The translations under genes were made by a program, and so were the position numbers. The notes under the pieces are model-generated. The model was not told the origin of the DNA, did no database searches, and was given only the letters and a program-made list of their open reading frames with translations. DNA of 6,496 nt, from assembly GCA_947167555.1 (NCBI GenBank), contig CAMVIO010000116.1, positions 1-6,496 of the forward strand. Direction: 5' to 3'. Numbering within the stretch: position 1 is the first letter of the stretch; every line of letters begins with the position of its first letter. Shown piece by piece: positions 1-5,392 of this stretch. The stretch is from an uncultured Selenomonadales bacterium. GTDB lineage: Bacteria > Bacillota > Negativicutes > Selenomonadales > Selenomonadaceae.

Positions 1-4
1 ACTT

Positions 5-134
5 ATCTCAGACCAAAATTTTAAATGAAAATTTTGACCTGAGATACGCCTGCTTTGCAGGCTACAGCCGAGCCTTCGGCTCGTCTGCCGTCTCATGCAC
101 TCTCTGTAAAGATTTAAAAATCTTAACAGAGAGT
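5..134. repeat. Cluster of four tandem hairpins, no gene
   Basis: Four inverted repeats follow one another. Arms 5-22 and 28-45 match at 16 of 18 positions and are AT-rich inside (AAAATTTT) with an ATCTCAG/CTGAGAT base. Arms 48-53 and 57-62 (GCCTGC/GCAGGC) are perfect with a TTT loop. Arms 69-74 and 78-83 (CGAGCC/GGCTCG) are perfect with a TTC loop. Arms 99-114 and 119-134 match at 15 of 16. In addition, TGAGA at 40-44 can pair with TCTCA at 91-95, which would enclose the two short GC hairpins but compete with the first hairpin. None is followed by a T tract, so they are not ordinary terminators. This could be an intergenic repeat element, a structured RNA, or the trailer of a gene left of the window. 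No coding sequence is supported in 1-220. Confidence 0.6.
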
Positions 135-139
135 AGTAT

Positions 140-220
140 AAAAAGAGACCGGAGCCAAAAAATTCTGAGGCAAGAAATTCCCACTTCTTGCCTCAGTTTT
201 TTGTGCGACGGTCTCTTTTT
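140..220. terminator. Nested bidirectional terminator
   Basis: The inner stem is perfect: CTGAGGCAAGAA (165-176) pairs with TTCTTGCCTCAG (185-196) around an 8-nt loop. It is followed by TTTTTT at 197-202 on the plus strand and, on the minus strand, by AATTTTTT (complement of 157-164). An outer stem pairs AAAAAGAGACCG (140-151) with CGGTCTCTTTTT (209-220). The outer arm touches the stop codon of the minus-strand response regulator at 221-223. The structure should therefore end that transcript and also any transcript entering from the left. Confidence 0.85.
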
Positions 221-1003
221 TTATTTCTGTATTTGGTGCAGTTGCTCGTATTTCTTTTTCTCGAAAAATTCCTCCAGCGATTTCAGGAGCGTGGCCTTGT
301 CCGTGGATTTCAGGAGGTAGCCGTCCGGCTTCAGGGAGAGGACCTTCATCACGCTTTCCCTGTCGCCCTTGCCCGTCAGGAAGATGACCGGAATCGAGCC
401 CACCTTCGTCTCGCTGCGGATCATTTCCAGCACTTGCGGGCCGCTGGTCACGGGCATTTCGTAGTCCAGGAGGATCAGGTCCGGCTTGTTGTCCGCGATG
501 TACATCAGCGCCTGCGCGCCGGATGTGACAGGCGTTATCCGGTATGTGCCGGACAACCAGTCTGTGACCATTTTCAAAAACGAGTTGTCGTCGTCCACAA
601 GCAAAATGCTTTTCCGGCGCGCGTTCTCGTCATTGACCTGCACGAGATGACCCAGCTCGTCGATCAGCTTCTTGATGTCCAGCGGGCGCTCGAAGCTGGC
701 CGCCACCAGCGCGGCGGGAATCGTTTCCTCCACCGTCGCCAGCTCCATCGGATTGCCGATCAGGATCAGAAGTTTGTCCTCCTCGGTGCAGAGGTCTTTC
801 AAATAAACGAGCAGCTCGGAAGCCTCCGAGACGAAGTCACCAAGATAAAAAATCAGGATGTCGGTTTCCCTGTGCTTCGCGTTCACGGCGGACACCGTCG
901 CGTTCACCGGCAAAATCGCGTATCCGGCTTCTTCCAGATTCTTTTGGATGGCGTTCACCATGAACGACGCGCCGCTTCGAATCATCATCGCTTTCTTTTC
1001 CAC
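221..1003 (-). CDS. Response regulator with two receiver domains, N-terminal one degenerate, no output domain
   Basis: This is a 260-residue two-component-system protein. The C-terminal receiver (about 131-250) has all the canonical residues: acidic pocket D137/D138, phosphoacceptor D180 in LILLDYEMP, switch T210 in VIFLTGKGD and K232. The N-terminal half (about 4-120) has the same strand/helix rhythm but has lost these residues: the acidic pair is replaced around MMIRSGAS, Y53 takes the phospho-Asp position, I82 the Thr position and E105 the Lys position. It should be a pseudo-receiver that cannot be phosphorylated. There is no DNA-binding, GGDEF or other effector domain, so output is probably by protein-protein contact or phosphorelay. 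No histidine kinase is adjacent. The start is a GTG at 1003-1001, chosen because a strong ribosome binding site lies 6 nt upstream; the overlapping ATG at 1005-1003 is out of frame. The gene is transcribed alone and ends at the nested terminator. Confidence 0.9.
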   Translation of the reverse strand: MEKKAMMIRSGASFMVNAIQKNLEEAGYAILPVNATVSAVNAKHRETDILIFYLGDFVSEASELLVYLKDLCTEEDKLLILIGNPMELATVEETIPAALVAASFERPLDIKKLIDELGHLVQVNDENARRKSILLVDDDNSFLKMVTDWLSGTYRITPVTSGAQALMYIADNKPDLILLDYEMPVTSGPQVLEMIRSETKVGSIPVIFLTGKGDRESVMKVLSLKPDGYLLKSTDKATLLKSLEEFFEKKKYEQLHQIQK

Positions 1004-1009
1004 ATTCGG

Positions 1010-1018
1010 CTCCTCCCC
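1010..1018 (-). promoter_or_regulatory. Ribosome binding site deciding the GTG start
   Basis: On the minus strand GGGGAGGAG is followed by 6 nt and then GTG. This supports GTG as the response-regulator start although an out-of-frame ATG overlaps it. Confidence 0.7.
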
Positions 1019-1039
1019 GTCCTTGCAACTTACCTATTT

Positions 1040-1067
1040 ATTTTACCAAATGCGGGCAAAAAAGCAA
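1040..1067 (-). promoter_or_regulatory. Probable promoter of the response regulator
   Basis: On the minus strand, a -35-like TTGCTT (1067-1062) and a -10-like TAAAAT (1045-1040, 5 of 6 to consensus) are separated by 16 nt. The start site would be near 1033, leaving a leader of about 30 nt. The -35 is weak. A GCAACTT/AAGTTGC inverted repeat (1025-1031 and 1076-1082) flanks it and could be a regulator site, but that is only a possibility. Confidence 0.45.
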
Positions 1068-1299
1068 TCCCACTCAAGTTGCGGAGACTTGCCATTTTTT
1101 AGTCACGGAATCACCGCCCCGTACACGGAAAGAAATTCCGGCAAAAAACAGGTCGCGCTGCAAAATAATCAAGCTGCTGCAGGAGTCGGCGGATTACATC
1201 GATTGGAAGCAGCAATAAACATATATTGTAGGGCAGGCAGGAATACCGCAGCAATCTGATTCCTTGAAAGAGTGAACGAAGCTTTTGCGGCGCCCCGGT
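1068..1299. other. Gene-free part of the divergent intergenic region
   Basis: No coding sequence with a start and ribosome binding site is visible on either strand. A short inverted repeat CGGAA-N5-TTCCG lies at 1126-1140. A plus-strand frame runs open to a stop at 1216-1218 and ends in protein-like residues (IIKLLQESADYIDWKQQ), but has no start codon in the intergenic region. AT-rich sequence at 1214-1230 contains TATATT without a good -35. The stretch is longer than two promoters need, so it may hold a gene remnant or a regulatory site. Confidence 0.4.
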
Positions 1300-1328
1300 T
1301 TGACAAAACAAAGTTTGCCGGTTATACT
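1300..1328 (+). promoter_or_regulatory. Strong sigma70-type promoter of the marR gene
   Basis: A perfect -35 TTGACA (1300-1305), a 17-nt spacer and a -10 TATACT (1323-1328, 5 of 6 to consensus) form a near-ideal housekeeping promoter. The expected start site near 1335 falls inside the palindrome at 1329-1342. A hexamer CCGGTT occurs both at the -35 and just before the -10. Confidence 0.85.
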
Positions 1329-1345
1329 GTTAGTCAGCTAACTAT
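1329..1345. promoter_or_regulatory. Predicted MarR operator O1 over the marR start site
   Basis: GTTAG-TCAG-CTAAC (1329-1342) is an inverted repeat that abuts the -10 box and covers the expected transcription start, the usual place for an autorepressor. Its TTAG-N4-CTAA core resembles the TTAGCAAGCTAA palindrome known for SlyA, a MarR-family protein (10 of 12 match). The reverse complement of 1330-1345 matches 1888-1903 at 15 of 16 positions, which supports both as sites for the same regulator. Confidence 0.7.
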
Positions 1346-1354
1346 TTAATCGTG

Positions 1355-1361
1355 AAGGAGG
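1355..1361 (+). promoter_or_regulatory. Ribosome binding site deciding the marR start
   Basis: AAGGAGG sits 5 nt before the ATG at 1367. It lies downstream of the in-frame GTG at 1352, which rules that codon out as the likely start. Confidence 0.8.
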
Positions 1362-1366
1362 ACTTC

Positions 1367-1849
1367 ATGAAGCAATCAATGATGCCGTCCCGCGCGGAAT
1401 TGGAACGCCATGCCAAGACCGTGCCGGAAATCCATCCCAGCGAAGTACTTGCGATGCTGACGATCCTGCAGACTGCGGGCACAATCCAAAGCCGAATCAT
1501 GGACGTCTTGCAGAGGGATTACCGGCTCTCGGAGGGGAAGCTCTGCGTGATGATCCAGCTTCATCAGTCGCCGGAGGGCTGCGCGCCGTCCATACTGGCG
1601 GAGCGGGCGGGTATTACCCGCGCGTCGGTCAGCGTGATGCTCCGAAATCTGGAAACAGAAGGATTTGTGACCCTCGTTTCCGACGACGAGGATCGGCGGG
1701 CAAAATGCGTGCGCCTGACGAAAAAAGGCCGCGCCTTCCTGGACGAAGTGCTGCCTGAGCATTATCTCCGCATCACGAAATTGATGGGACGACTGACGGC
1801 GGAGGAGCAAAAGACATTGACCGGGCTCTTGGAAAAGCTGGCGTCTTAA
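1367..1849 (+). CDS. MarR-family transcriptional regulator
   Basis: This 160-residue protein has the usual MarR length and order: an N-terminal dimerisation helix (about 24-50), a winged helix-turn-helix (about 53-120) and a C-terminal dimerisation helix (about 124-158). The recognition helix is around TRASVSVMLRNLETEGF (84-100). The wing carries the hallmark DDEDRR (106-111) followed by AKCVRLTKKG. MarR proteins bind palindromes as dimers and usually release DNA on binding phenolic or other small ligands, or on oxidation. Cysteines 60, 72 and 114 are present but not in the N-terminal position typical of OhrR redox sensors, so a ligand sensor is more likely. It is the first gene before an efflux operon and carries an operator on its own promoter, so it probably represses itself and that operon. 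The start is ATG 1367, backed by AAGGAGG 5 nt upstream. The ligand cannot be told. Confidence 0.93.
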   Translation: MKQSMMPSRAELERHAKTVPEIHPSEVLAMLTILQTAGTIQSRIMDVLQRDYRLSEGKLCVMIQLHQSPEGCAPSILAERAGITRASVSVMLRNLETEGFVTLVSDDEDRRAKCVRLTKKGRAFLDEVLPEHYLRITKLMGRLTAEEQKTLTGLLEKLAS

Positions 1850-1861
1850 TAATTCTTTTCT

Positions 1862-1905
1862 TTGCAAAAAGAGCAATGTATGCCCTTATAGTTAGATGAC
1901 TAATC
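1862..1905 (+). promoter_or_regulatory. Probable efflux-operon promoter with MarR operator O2
   Basis: A -10-like TATAGT (1887-1892, 5 of 6) lies downstream of a weak -35-like TTGCAA (1862-1867); the 19-nt spacer is long. Overlapping the -10 is TTAG-ATGA-CTAA (1892-1903) within 1888-1903, a 16-base block that matches the marR operator at 15 positions in opposite orientation. Binding would block initiation here. With only 78 nt between marR and the adaptor gene and no clear terminator, read-through from the marR promoter is also likely. Confidence 0.6.
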
Positions 1906-1927
1906 AAATGGAAACGGGGGAACCACA

Positions 1928-3034
1928 ATGGACTTGTCAAACAGGACGACAAAAATCGGAATCGGATTGCTGGCGCTGCTTCTCATCGCGGGGCTGACGC
2001 TTTTTTACAGCGGCAGCGACGCGGTGGCGGTGGCACTGGAAAAGAAGGAAGGCATCCTGACGGCGGAGCAGGTGAAAGTGGCCTTCGACTCCGTGGGCGG
2101 CCGCATGGTGAACGAGGCCGTGCAGGAAGGCCAGACGGTGAAGAAAGGCGACGTGCTGATGGTCATCGACAGCACCGACGTCGACCTCGCCACCCAAAAG
2201 CTGAAAGCGCAGATCGCCCAACTCGACGCGACGATCCGATCCCAGGAAGAAAGCGTGCGGCTCGGTTTCTCCCGCATCGACAACGACGAAGTGCAAAGCC
2301 GCCGCTCGGTGGACGCCCAGCGCGCCTCGGTGACGGCGGCGCAGGCGACGTTCACGCGGCAGTCGCTGGAATACGACCGCGCCGTGCAGCTTCGCGGCGA
2401 AAGCGTCATTTCCCAGTCGGAAATGGACGCGGCGCAGGCGGCCTACGACACGGCGCGGGCGAATCTCGCAGCCGCCGAGGAAGGACTGGCCCGACTGCTC
2501 TCCGGCGCAGCGGACACGGGAAACACCGACGCGATGGCGCTGCCCACCATCGAGCAAGCGCGGAGCGAGACGCGGAACCGGGAGAATGACGTGGAGGCCC
2601 TTCGCCAGCAGAAAAAAGCGCTGGAAGTCCAGCTGAAGGAACTGGGAGTTTCCAAGGAACGGTTGACGCTCCGGGCGCCGGAGGACGGGCGTATCCTGAA
2701 GATCATCGCGAAGCAGGGTGAGATGATCGCGCCGAACGTGCCGGTAATCCTGCTGGAAAGCACCCGATATTATTATGATATCTATCTGAGCGAAAAACAG
2801 ATCGTGAACCTGCGCGAGGGCGACACATTAACCGGCAAGACTGTCGCCGGGGACAGGAAAGTGGACGGTACGATCCGGCTGATTGCCCAGGCGCCGGGCT
2901 TCGCCGACCTAAAGATGTCACGCGAGAAGGGACAGGCGGATCTGACCGCGTTTCAGGTCCGCGTCTATACTGAGCCGACGGAGGGCGTATTGCCGGGCAT
3001 GACGATAGGAGTGGATGCTAATGGATTCCGTTAA
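1928..3034 (+). CDS. HlyD-family membrane fusion protein (efflux adaptor)
   Basis: This 368-residue periplasmic adaptor links an inner-membrane pump to an outer-membrane channel. A short cytoplasmic head precedes one membrane anchor (about 10-28, IGIGLLALLLIAGLTLFYS) with no lipobox. The first half of the biotinyl-lipoyl domain is at about 48-82, with GGRMVNEAVQEGQTVKKGDV. A long charged, heptad-like region (about 85-243) forms the coiled-coil hairpin, broken near 192-205. The second lipoyl half is at 246-278 (LRAPEDGRILKIIAKQGEMI). A beta-barrel follows (about 281-345), and the protein closes with LPGMTIGV, typical of the family. It most resembles adaptors paired with ABC-2 permeases (YhiI/YbhG type) or EmrA; the neighbour favours the former. 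The ribosome binding site is a weak GGGGG run about 7 nt upstream. The end overlaps the permease gene by 14 nt, suggesting translational coupling. No TolC-like gene is in the window. Confidence 0.9.
   Translation: MDLSNRTTKIGIGLLALLLIAGLTLFYSGSDAVAVALEKKEGILTAEQVKVAFDSVGGRMVNEAVQEGQTVKKGDVLMVIDSTDVDLATQKLKAQIAQLDATIRSQEESVRLGFSRIDNDEVQSRRSVDAQRASVTAAQATFTRQSLEYDRAVQLRGESVISQSEMDAAQAAYDTARANLAAAEEGLARLLSGAADTGNTDAMALPTIEQARSETRNRENDVEALRQQKKALEVQLKELGVSKERLTLRAPEDGRILKIIAKQGEMIAPNVPVILLESTRYYYDIYLSEKQIVNLREGDTLTGKTVAGDRKVDGTIRLIAQAPGFADLKMSREKGQADLTAFQVRVYTEPTEGVLPGMTIGVDANGFR
3007..3011 (+). promoter_or_regulatory. Ribosome binding site inside the adaptor gene
   Basis: AGGAG lies 9 nt before ATG 3021 but only 3 nt before ATG 3015. 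The spacing favours 3021 as the start of the permease. Confidence 0.6.
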
Positions 3035-4154
3035 GGATGAAATCGAGTTCCTGCTGTCGGGAAAGGGAATGCCCTACCAAAAAGTTTCATTGGCAGTCGC
3101 CGTGATCGTCGCGATATTCTTCACGCTGGCGCTTTACAACAACAGCATCCGCGACGCCCGCGTGGCCATCATCGACCTCGACAACTCGAAATACAGCCGT
3201 GAGCTGGCGCAAAAAATCGACGCGTCCCCCTTCATGCACGTCACGGCAATCCTCAACACCCCCGCCGATCCGAAAGCCCTCTGTTATCAGGATCAGGCCA
3301 TCGCCGTGATCTGCCTGCCGAAGGGCCTCGAAAAAGCGCGGTACACGGACGGCGCGTCGGGCAGCATCGGCGTCTATTACGACTACACGAACACGGCACA
3401 GCACGCCGACATCATGGAGGCGCTGCCGGAAATCGTCGCCACGGAAAACGCAATGGCCTCCGGAGGTGCGGAGGGCGGCATCCAGCTTTACAGCCGCCGT
3501 CTGTTTAACCCCGCCGCCTCCACGGCCAACGGCGAGACGCAGGGCTTCCTGTTCTTCTTCTCGTCCATGTTCTTCGTGTTCGCCACCATCGGCATGGTGC
3601 CGCGGCTCCGGCTCGAACACAAATGGGACCCGCTGCTGAAAAACGGCTCGCCCTTCGACCTGATGCTCCGGCTGGTGCCCTACGGCGTCTGCCTGCTGGT
3701 CGCGTTTTTTGTCGGCATGGCAATCCTCCGCGTCTGGGGCGACATGGTCATCGGCGGTCGCATGATCTGGTTTTTCCTGTCCCAGTTCTTCTACATCTGG
3801 GTGCTGGGCATGATGTCGCTGCTCTTCGGCTGGTACGCGCTGAATCCCGGCGTCGCCGCCAGCGGCATGATCCTGTTTCTGCCGGGAGGCTTCATCCTTG
3901 GCGGAGCCACGGGGCCGGTGCCGATCCTGTCGAAATGGGTGCTGGTGCTGTCCCACTTCTTCCCGCTGACGTGGGAATTCCATCTCGTGCGCGACTTCGT
4001 GACACGGGGCGCGGGCTTCTGGGACTGCGCGCGGCTTTTCGGGTTGTTCCTCGTCTATATCGCCGTCGTCGCCCTGTTCTTCTGCCATCGATTCTACACC
4101 GACAGGAAGAAGCTGACGGAAAATGAAAATCACGCATCCCTTGCGGAAGCGTGA
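3021..4154 (+). CDS. ABC-2-type transporter permease (YbhR/YhhJ-like)
   Basis: This 377-residue inner-membrane protein has the architecture of the ABC2_membrane_3 group. One N-terminal membrane segment (about 22-40) is followed by an extracytoplasmic domain (about 45-170, starting DARVAIIDLDNSKYSREL, a family-typical strand). A C-terminal block of membrane segments follows at about 175-193, 216-238, 247-270, 278-297, 303-318 and 336-356. The motif SHFFPLTWEFHLVRDFVTRG (311-330) matches the usual 'P-x-T-x-x-x-x-x-x-R' stretch near the end of such permeases. Family members export drugs or hydrophobic compounds with an ABC ATPase and an HlyD adaptor. Here the adaptor is next door but no ATPase gene with a Walker A or LSGGQ motif is in the window. 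The C-terminal tail (361-377) is hydrophilic and cytoplasmic. ATG 3015 would add two residues. The stop is 18 nt before the next gene. Confidence 0.87.
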   Translation: MDSVKDEIEFLLSGKGMPYQKVSLAVAVIVAIFFTLALYNNSIRDARVAIIDLDNSKYSRELAQKIDASPFMHVTAILNTPADPKALCYQDQAIAVICLPKGLEKARYTDGASGSIGVYYDYTNTAQHADIMEALPEIVATENAMASGGAEGGIQLYSRRLFNPAASTANGETQGFLFFFSSMFFVFATIGMVPRLRLEHKWDPLLKNGSPFDLMLRLVPYGVCLLVAFFVGMAILRVWGDMVIGGRMIWFFLSQFFYIWVLGMMSLLFGWYALNPGVAASGMILFLPGGFILGGATGPVPILSKWVLVLSHFFPLTWEFHLVRDFVTRGAGFWDCARLFGLFLVYIAVVALFFCHRFYTDRKKLTENENHASLAEA

Positions 4155-4172
4155 CGAAAGAAGGAGAAATCT

Positions 4173-4601
4173 ATGGAATACAAAAAAATCCTCGTGCCGG
4201 TGGACGGCTCGGCGGAGGGCGGCCGCGCACTGGACCACGCCGTCTACCTCGCAAAGCTCAGCGGCGCTTCGCTGTGCCTGCTTCACGTCGCGGACCTGAA
4301 CCGGAAAATGTCCCTGTTGGAGCGGGCATGGACAGGAGGCGGCGTACCACCGGAAATGAAAGAAAAGGGCTATGCCATCCTCGCGGAACACGCCCGCCGC
4401 GTACCGCCGGAAATCAAAATGTCCAGCGTCGTCGAAGTCGGCGCTCCGCCGGATACGATCCTCGATGTGGCAAAGCGCGAGGACGCCGACGTCATCGTCA
4501 TGGGCAGCCGAGGACTCAGCCCCATGGAAACGGTCGTCCTAGGCGGCGTCAGCCACTATGTCCTGCATTATGCCACCATTCCCGTGATGATCGTGCGATA
4601 A
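4173..4601 (+). CDS. Universal stress protein (UspA family)
   Basis: This 142-residue single-domain cytoplasmic protein has the Usp fold. It opens with YKKILVPVDGSAEGGRAL, where D11 is the conserved adenine-pocket aspartate, and closes with the strand VMGSRGLSPMETVVLGGVS and TIPVMIVR. In ATP-binding family members the motif is G-2x-G-9x-G-(S/T). Here G111, G114 and G124 fit but residue 125 is Gly instead of Ser/Thr, so ATP binding is uncertain. AAGGAG lies 6 nt before the ATG, and the gene starts 18 nt after the permease stop, so it is the last gene of the efflux operon. Co-transcription suggests a role in the same stress response, but the partner or signal is unknown. The last two sense codons and the stop lie inside the left arm of the terminator. 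Confidence 0.93.
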   Translation: MEYKKILVPVDGSAEGGRALDHAVYLAKLSGASLCLLHVADLNRKMSLLERAWTGGGVPPEMKEKGYAILAEHARRVPPEIKMSSVVEVGAPPDTILDVAKREDADVIVMGSRGLSPMETVVLGGVSHYVLHYATIPVMIVR

Positions 4602-4649
4602 AAAACGAGCGCCGAGGGCATTTCCCTCGGCGCTCGTTTTTTATCGCAC
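4593..4649. terminator. Bidirectional terminator, perfect 26-bp inverted repeat
   Basis: Arms 4593-4618 and 4624-4649 are perfect reverse complements around a 5-nt loop (CATTT). The GC-rich core CGAGCGCCGAGGG is flanked by A6 on the left and T6 on the right, so it works in both directions. It serves the plus-strand efflux/usp operon and the convergent minus-strand flavodoxin operon. The left arm includes the last codons and stop of the usp gene. Beyond it, 4650-4703 holds only the trailer of the flavodoxin gene. Confidence 0.93.
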
Positions 4650-4703
4650 AAAATTCTCTAAACGCTGTCGCTGTTTTTTTCAGCTCGTCCCTGATCTTGA
4701 TGA

Positions 4704-5378
4704 TTACAAATCTATTCCGATCTTCTTCAGCCACGCGAGAACTTCCTTTTTCGCCTCGCCTTGGTTCTTCTGCGCCGTCGTTCCTTTCATCTCCAGCGCC
4801 CCGGTCACTTTCGCCTTCGTCGTGTCGGCGATATAGCGGTCGGTGCCGGAGAGGCCGCTGCCCTCATGGGTGCAGAAAGGGGCGACAGTCTTGCCTTCGA
4901 GCTTCACCTTGTCAAAGAACGTATAGCACGGCATCGGCAGGTCCCCCCACCAGATCGGGTAGCCGAGGAAAATCACGTCGTACTTCGAGACGTCCGGCAT
5001 CGTACCGACGATTTCGGGACGGGCATTCTCGTTCTTTTCCTTCTTCGCGAGTTCCGTCGCCGGAGTGTACTCCTTCGGGTACGGCTTCGCCGGTTTGATC
5101 TCAAAGGTGTCCGCGCCCGTCGCCTCGGCAATCATCTCGGCGAGGATACGCGTATTTCCCTTTTCGATATAACCGACGTTGTAGTTTTCATCGGCACGGG
5201 AGAAATAGACCACCAATGCACGCTTTCCGTCCGTTTTCGCCTCGTCCTTCTTCGCCGGGGTCTCGGTCTTCGGCGCGGGTGCGGACGAGCCTGAACTTTT
5301 CGCGGGCGCGCCGCCCCCGCAAGCCGTCAATGTCAGCGCACAAAGCGCCAACGCCATCATCGTGAACCATTTTTTCAT
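4704..5378 (-). CDS. Exported flavodoxin lipoprotein
   Basis: This 224-residue protein has a lipoprotein signal peptide (MKKWFTMMALALCALTLTAC) with lipobox L17-T-A-C20. A flexible Ala/Pro/Ser/Lys linker (21-52) leads to a flavodoxin-like domain (54-222). The domain carries the FMN phosphate-loop region YFSRADEN followed by GNT (74-76), which is the split loop of the Flavodoxin_4 type. It also has FLGYPIWWGDLPMP (137-150) and THEGSGLSGTD (170-180), where aromatic and loop residues pack on the flavin. It should be membrane-anchored outside the cytoplasm and carry FMN in one- or two-electron transfer. The partner is unknown, but the DUF362 gene 14 nt upstream is the obvious candidate. The start is the second ATG (5378), because the GGAAGG site leaves 6 nt there and none before ATG 5384; the upstream start would add only MH. 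Confidence 0.9.
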   Translation of the reverse strand: MKKWFTMMALALCALTLTACGGGAPAKSSGSSAPAPKTETPAKKDEAKTDGKRALVVYFSRADENYNVGYIEKGNTRILAEMIAEATGADTFEIKPAKPYPKEYTPATELAKKEKNENARPEIVGTMPDVSKYDVIFLGYPIWWGDLPMPCYTFFDKVKLEGKTVAPFCTHEGSGLSGTDRYIADTTKAKVTGALEMKGTTAQKNQGEAKKEVLAWLKKIGIDL

Positions 5379-5384
5379 GTGCAT

Positions 5385-5390
5385 CCTTCC
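5385..5390 (-). promoter_or_regulatory. Ribosome binding site of the flavodoxin gene
   Basis: On the minus strand GGAAGG abuts ATG 5384 but is 6 nt from ATG 5378, so the second ATG is the better start. The site lies in the 14-nt gap after the DUF362 stop codon. Confidence 0.6.
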
Positions 5391-5392
5391 TT

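Noticed and set aside
99..134. The hairpin 99-134 as a terminator
   Set aside because: The stem is AT-rich near the loop and no T tract follows on either strand.
188..1102. A 304-residue open frame on the plus strand
   Set aside because: It is the antisense shadow of the response regulator, has no ribosome binding site, starts inside the terminator and reads as low-complexity His/Arg/Val sequence.
1352..1366. GTG 1352 as start of the marR gene
   Set aside because: The ribosome binding site AAGGAGG lies after this GTG and 5 nt before ATG 1367, so it would be inside the coding sequence.
1854..1872. A TCTTTT/AAAAGA repeat after marR as a terminator
   Set aside because: The stem has almost no GC pairs and no following T run; it would not be stable.
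1937..2557. A 206-residue minus-strand open frame
   Set aside because: Antisense shadow of the adaptor gene; His/Arg-rich with no family resemblance.
3087..4391. A 434-residue open frame on the minus strand, the longest in the window
   Set aside because: It lies antisense to the permease and usp genes, with His/Arg/Glu-rich composition typical of GC-rich shadows, no domain and no ribosome binding site. The plus-strand genes show clear families.
4151..5098. A 315-residue plus-strand open frame running through the terminator
   Set aside because: It is the wrong frame of the usp gene plus the antisense of the flavodoxin gene; Arg/Pro/Ser-rich and without a recognisable domain.
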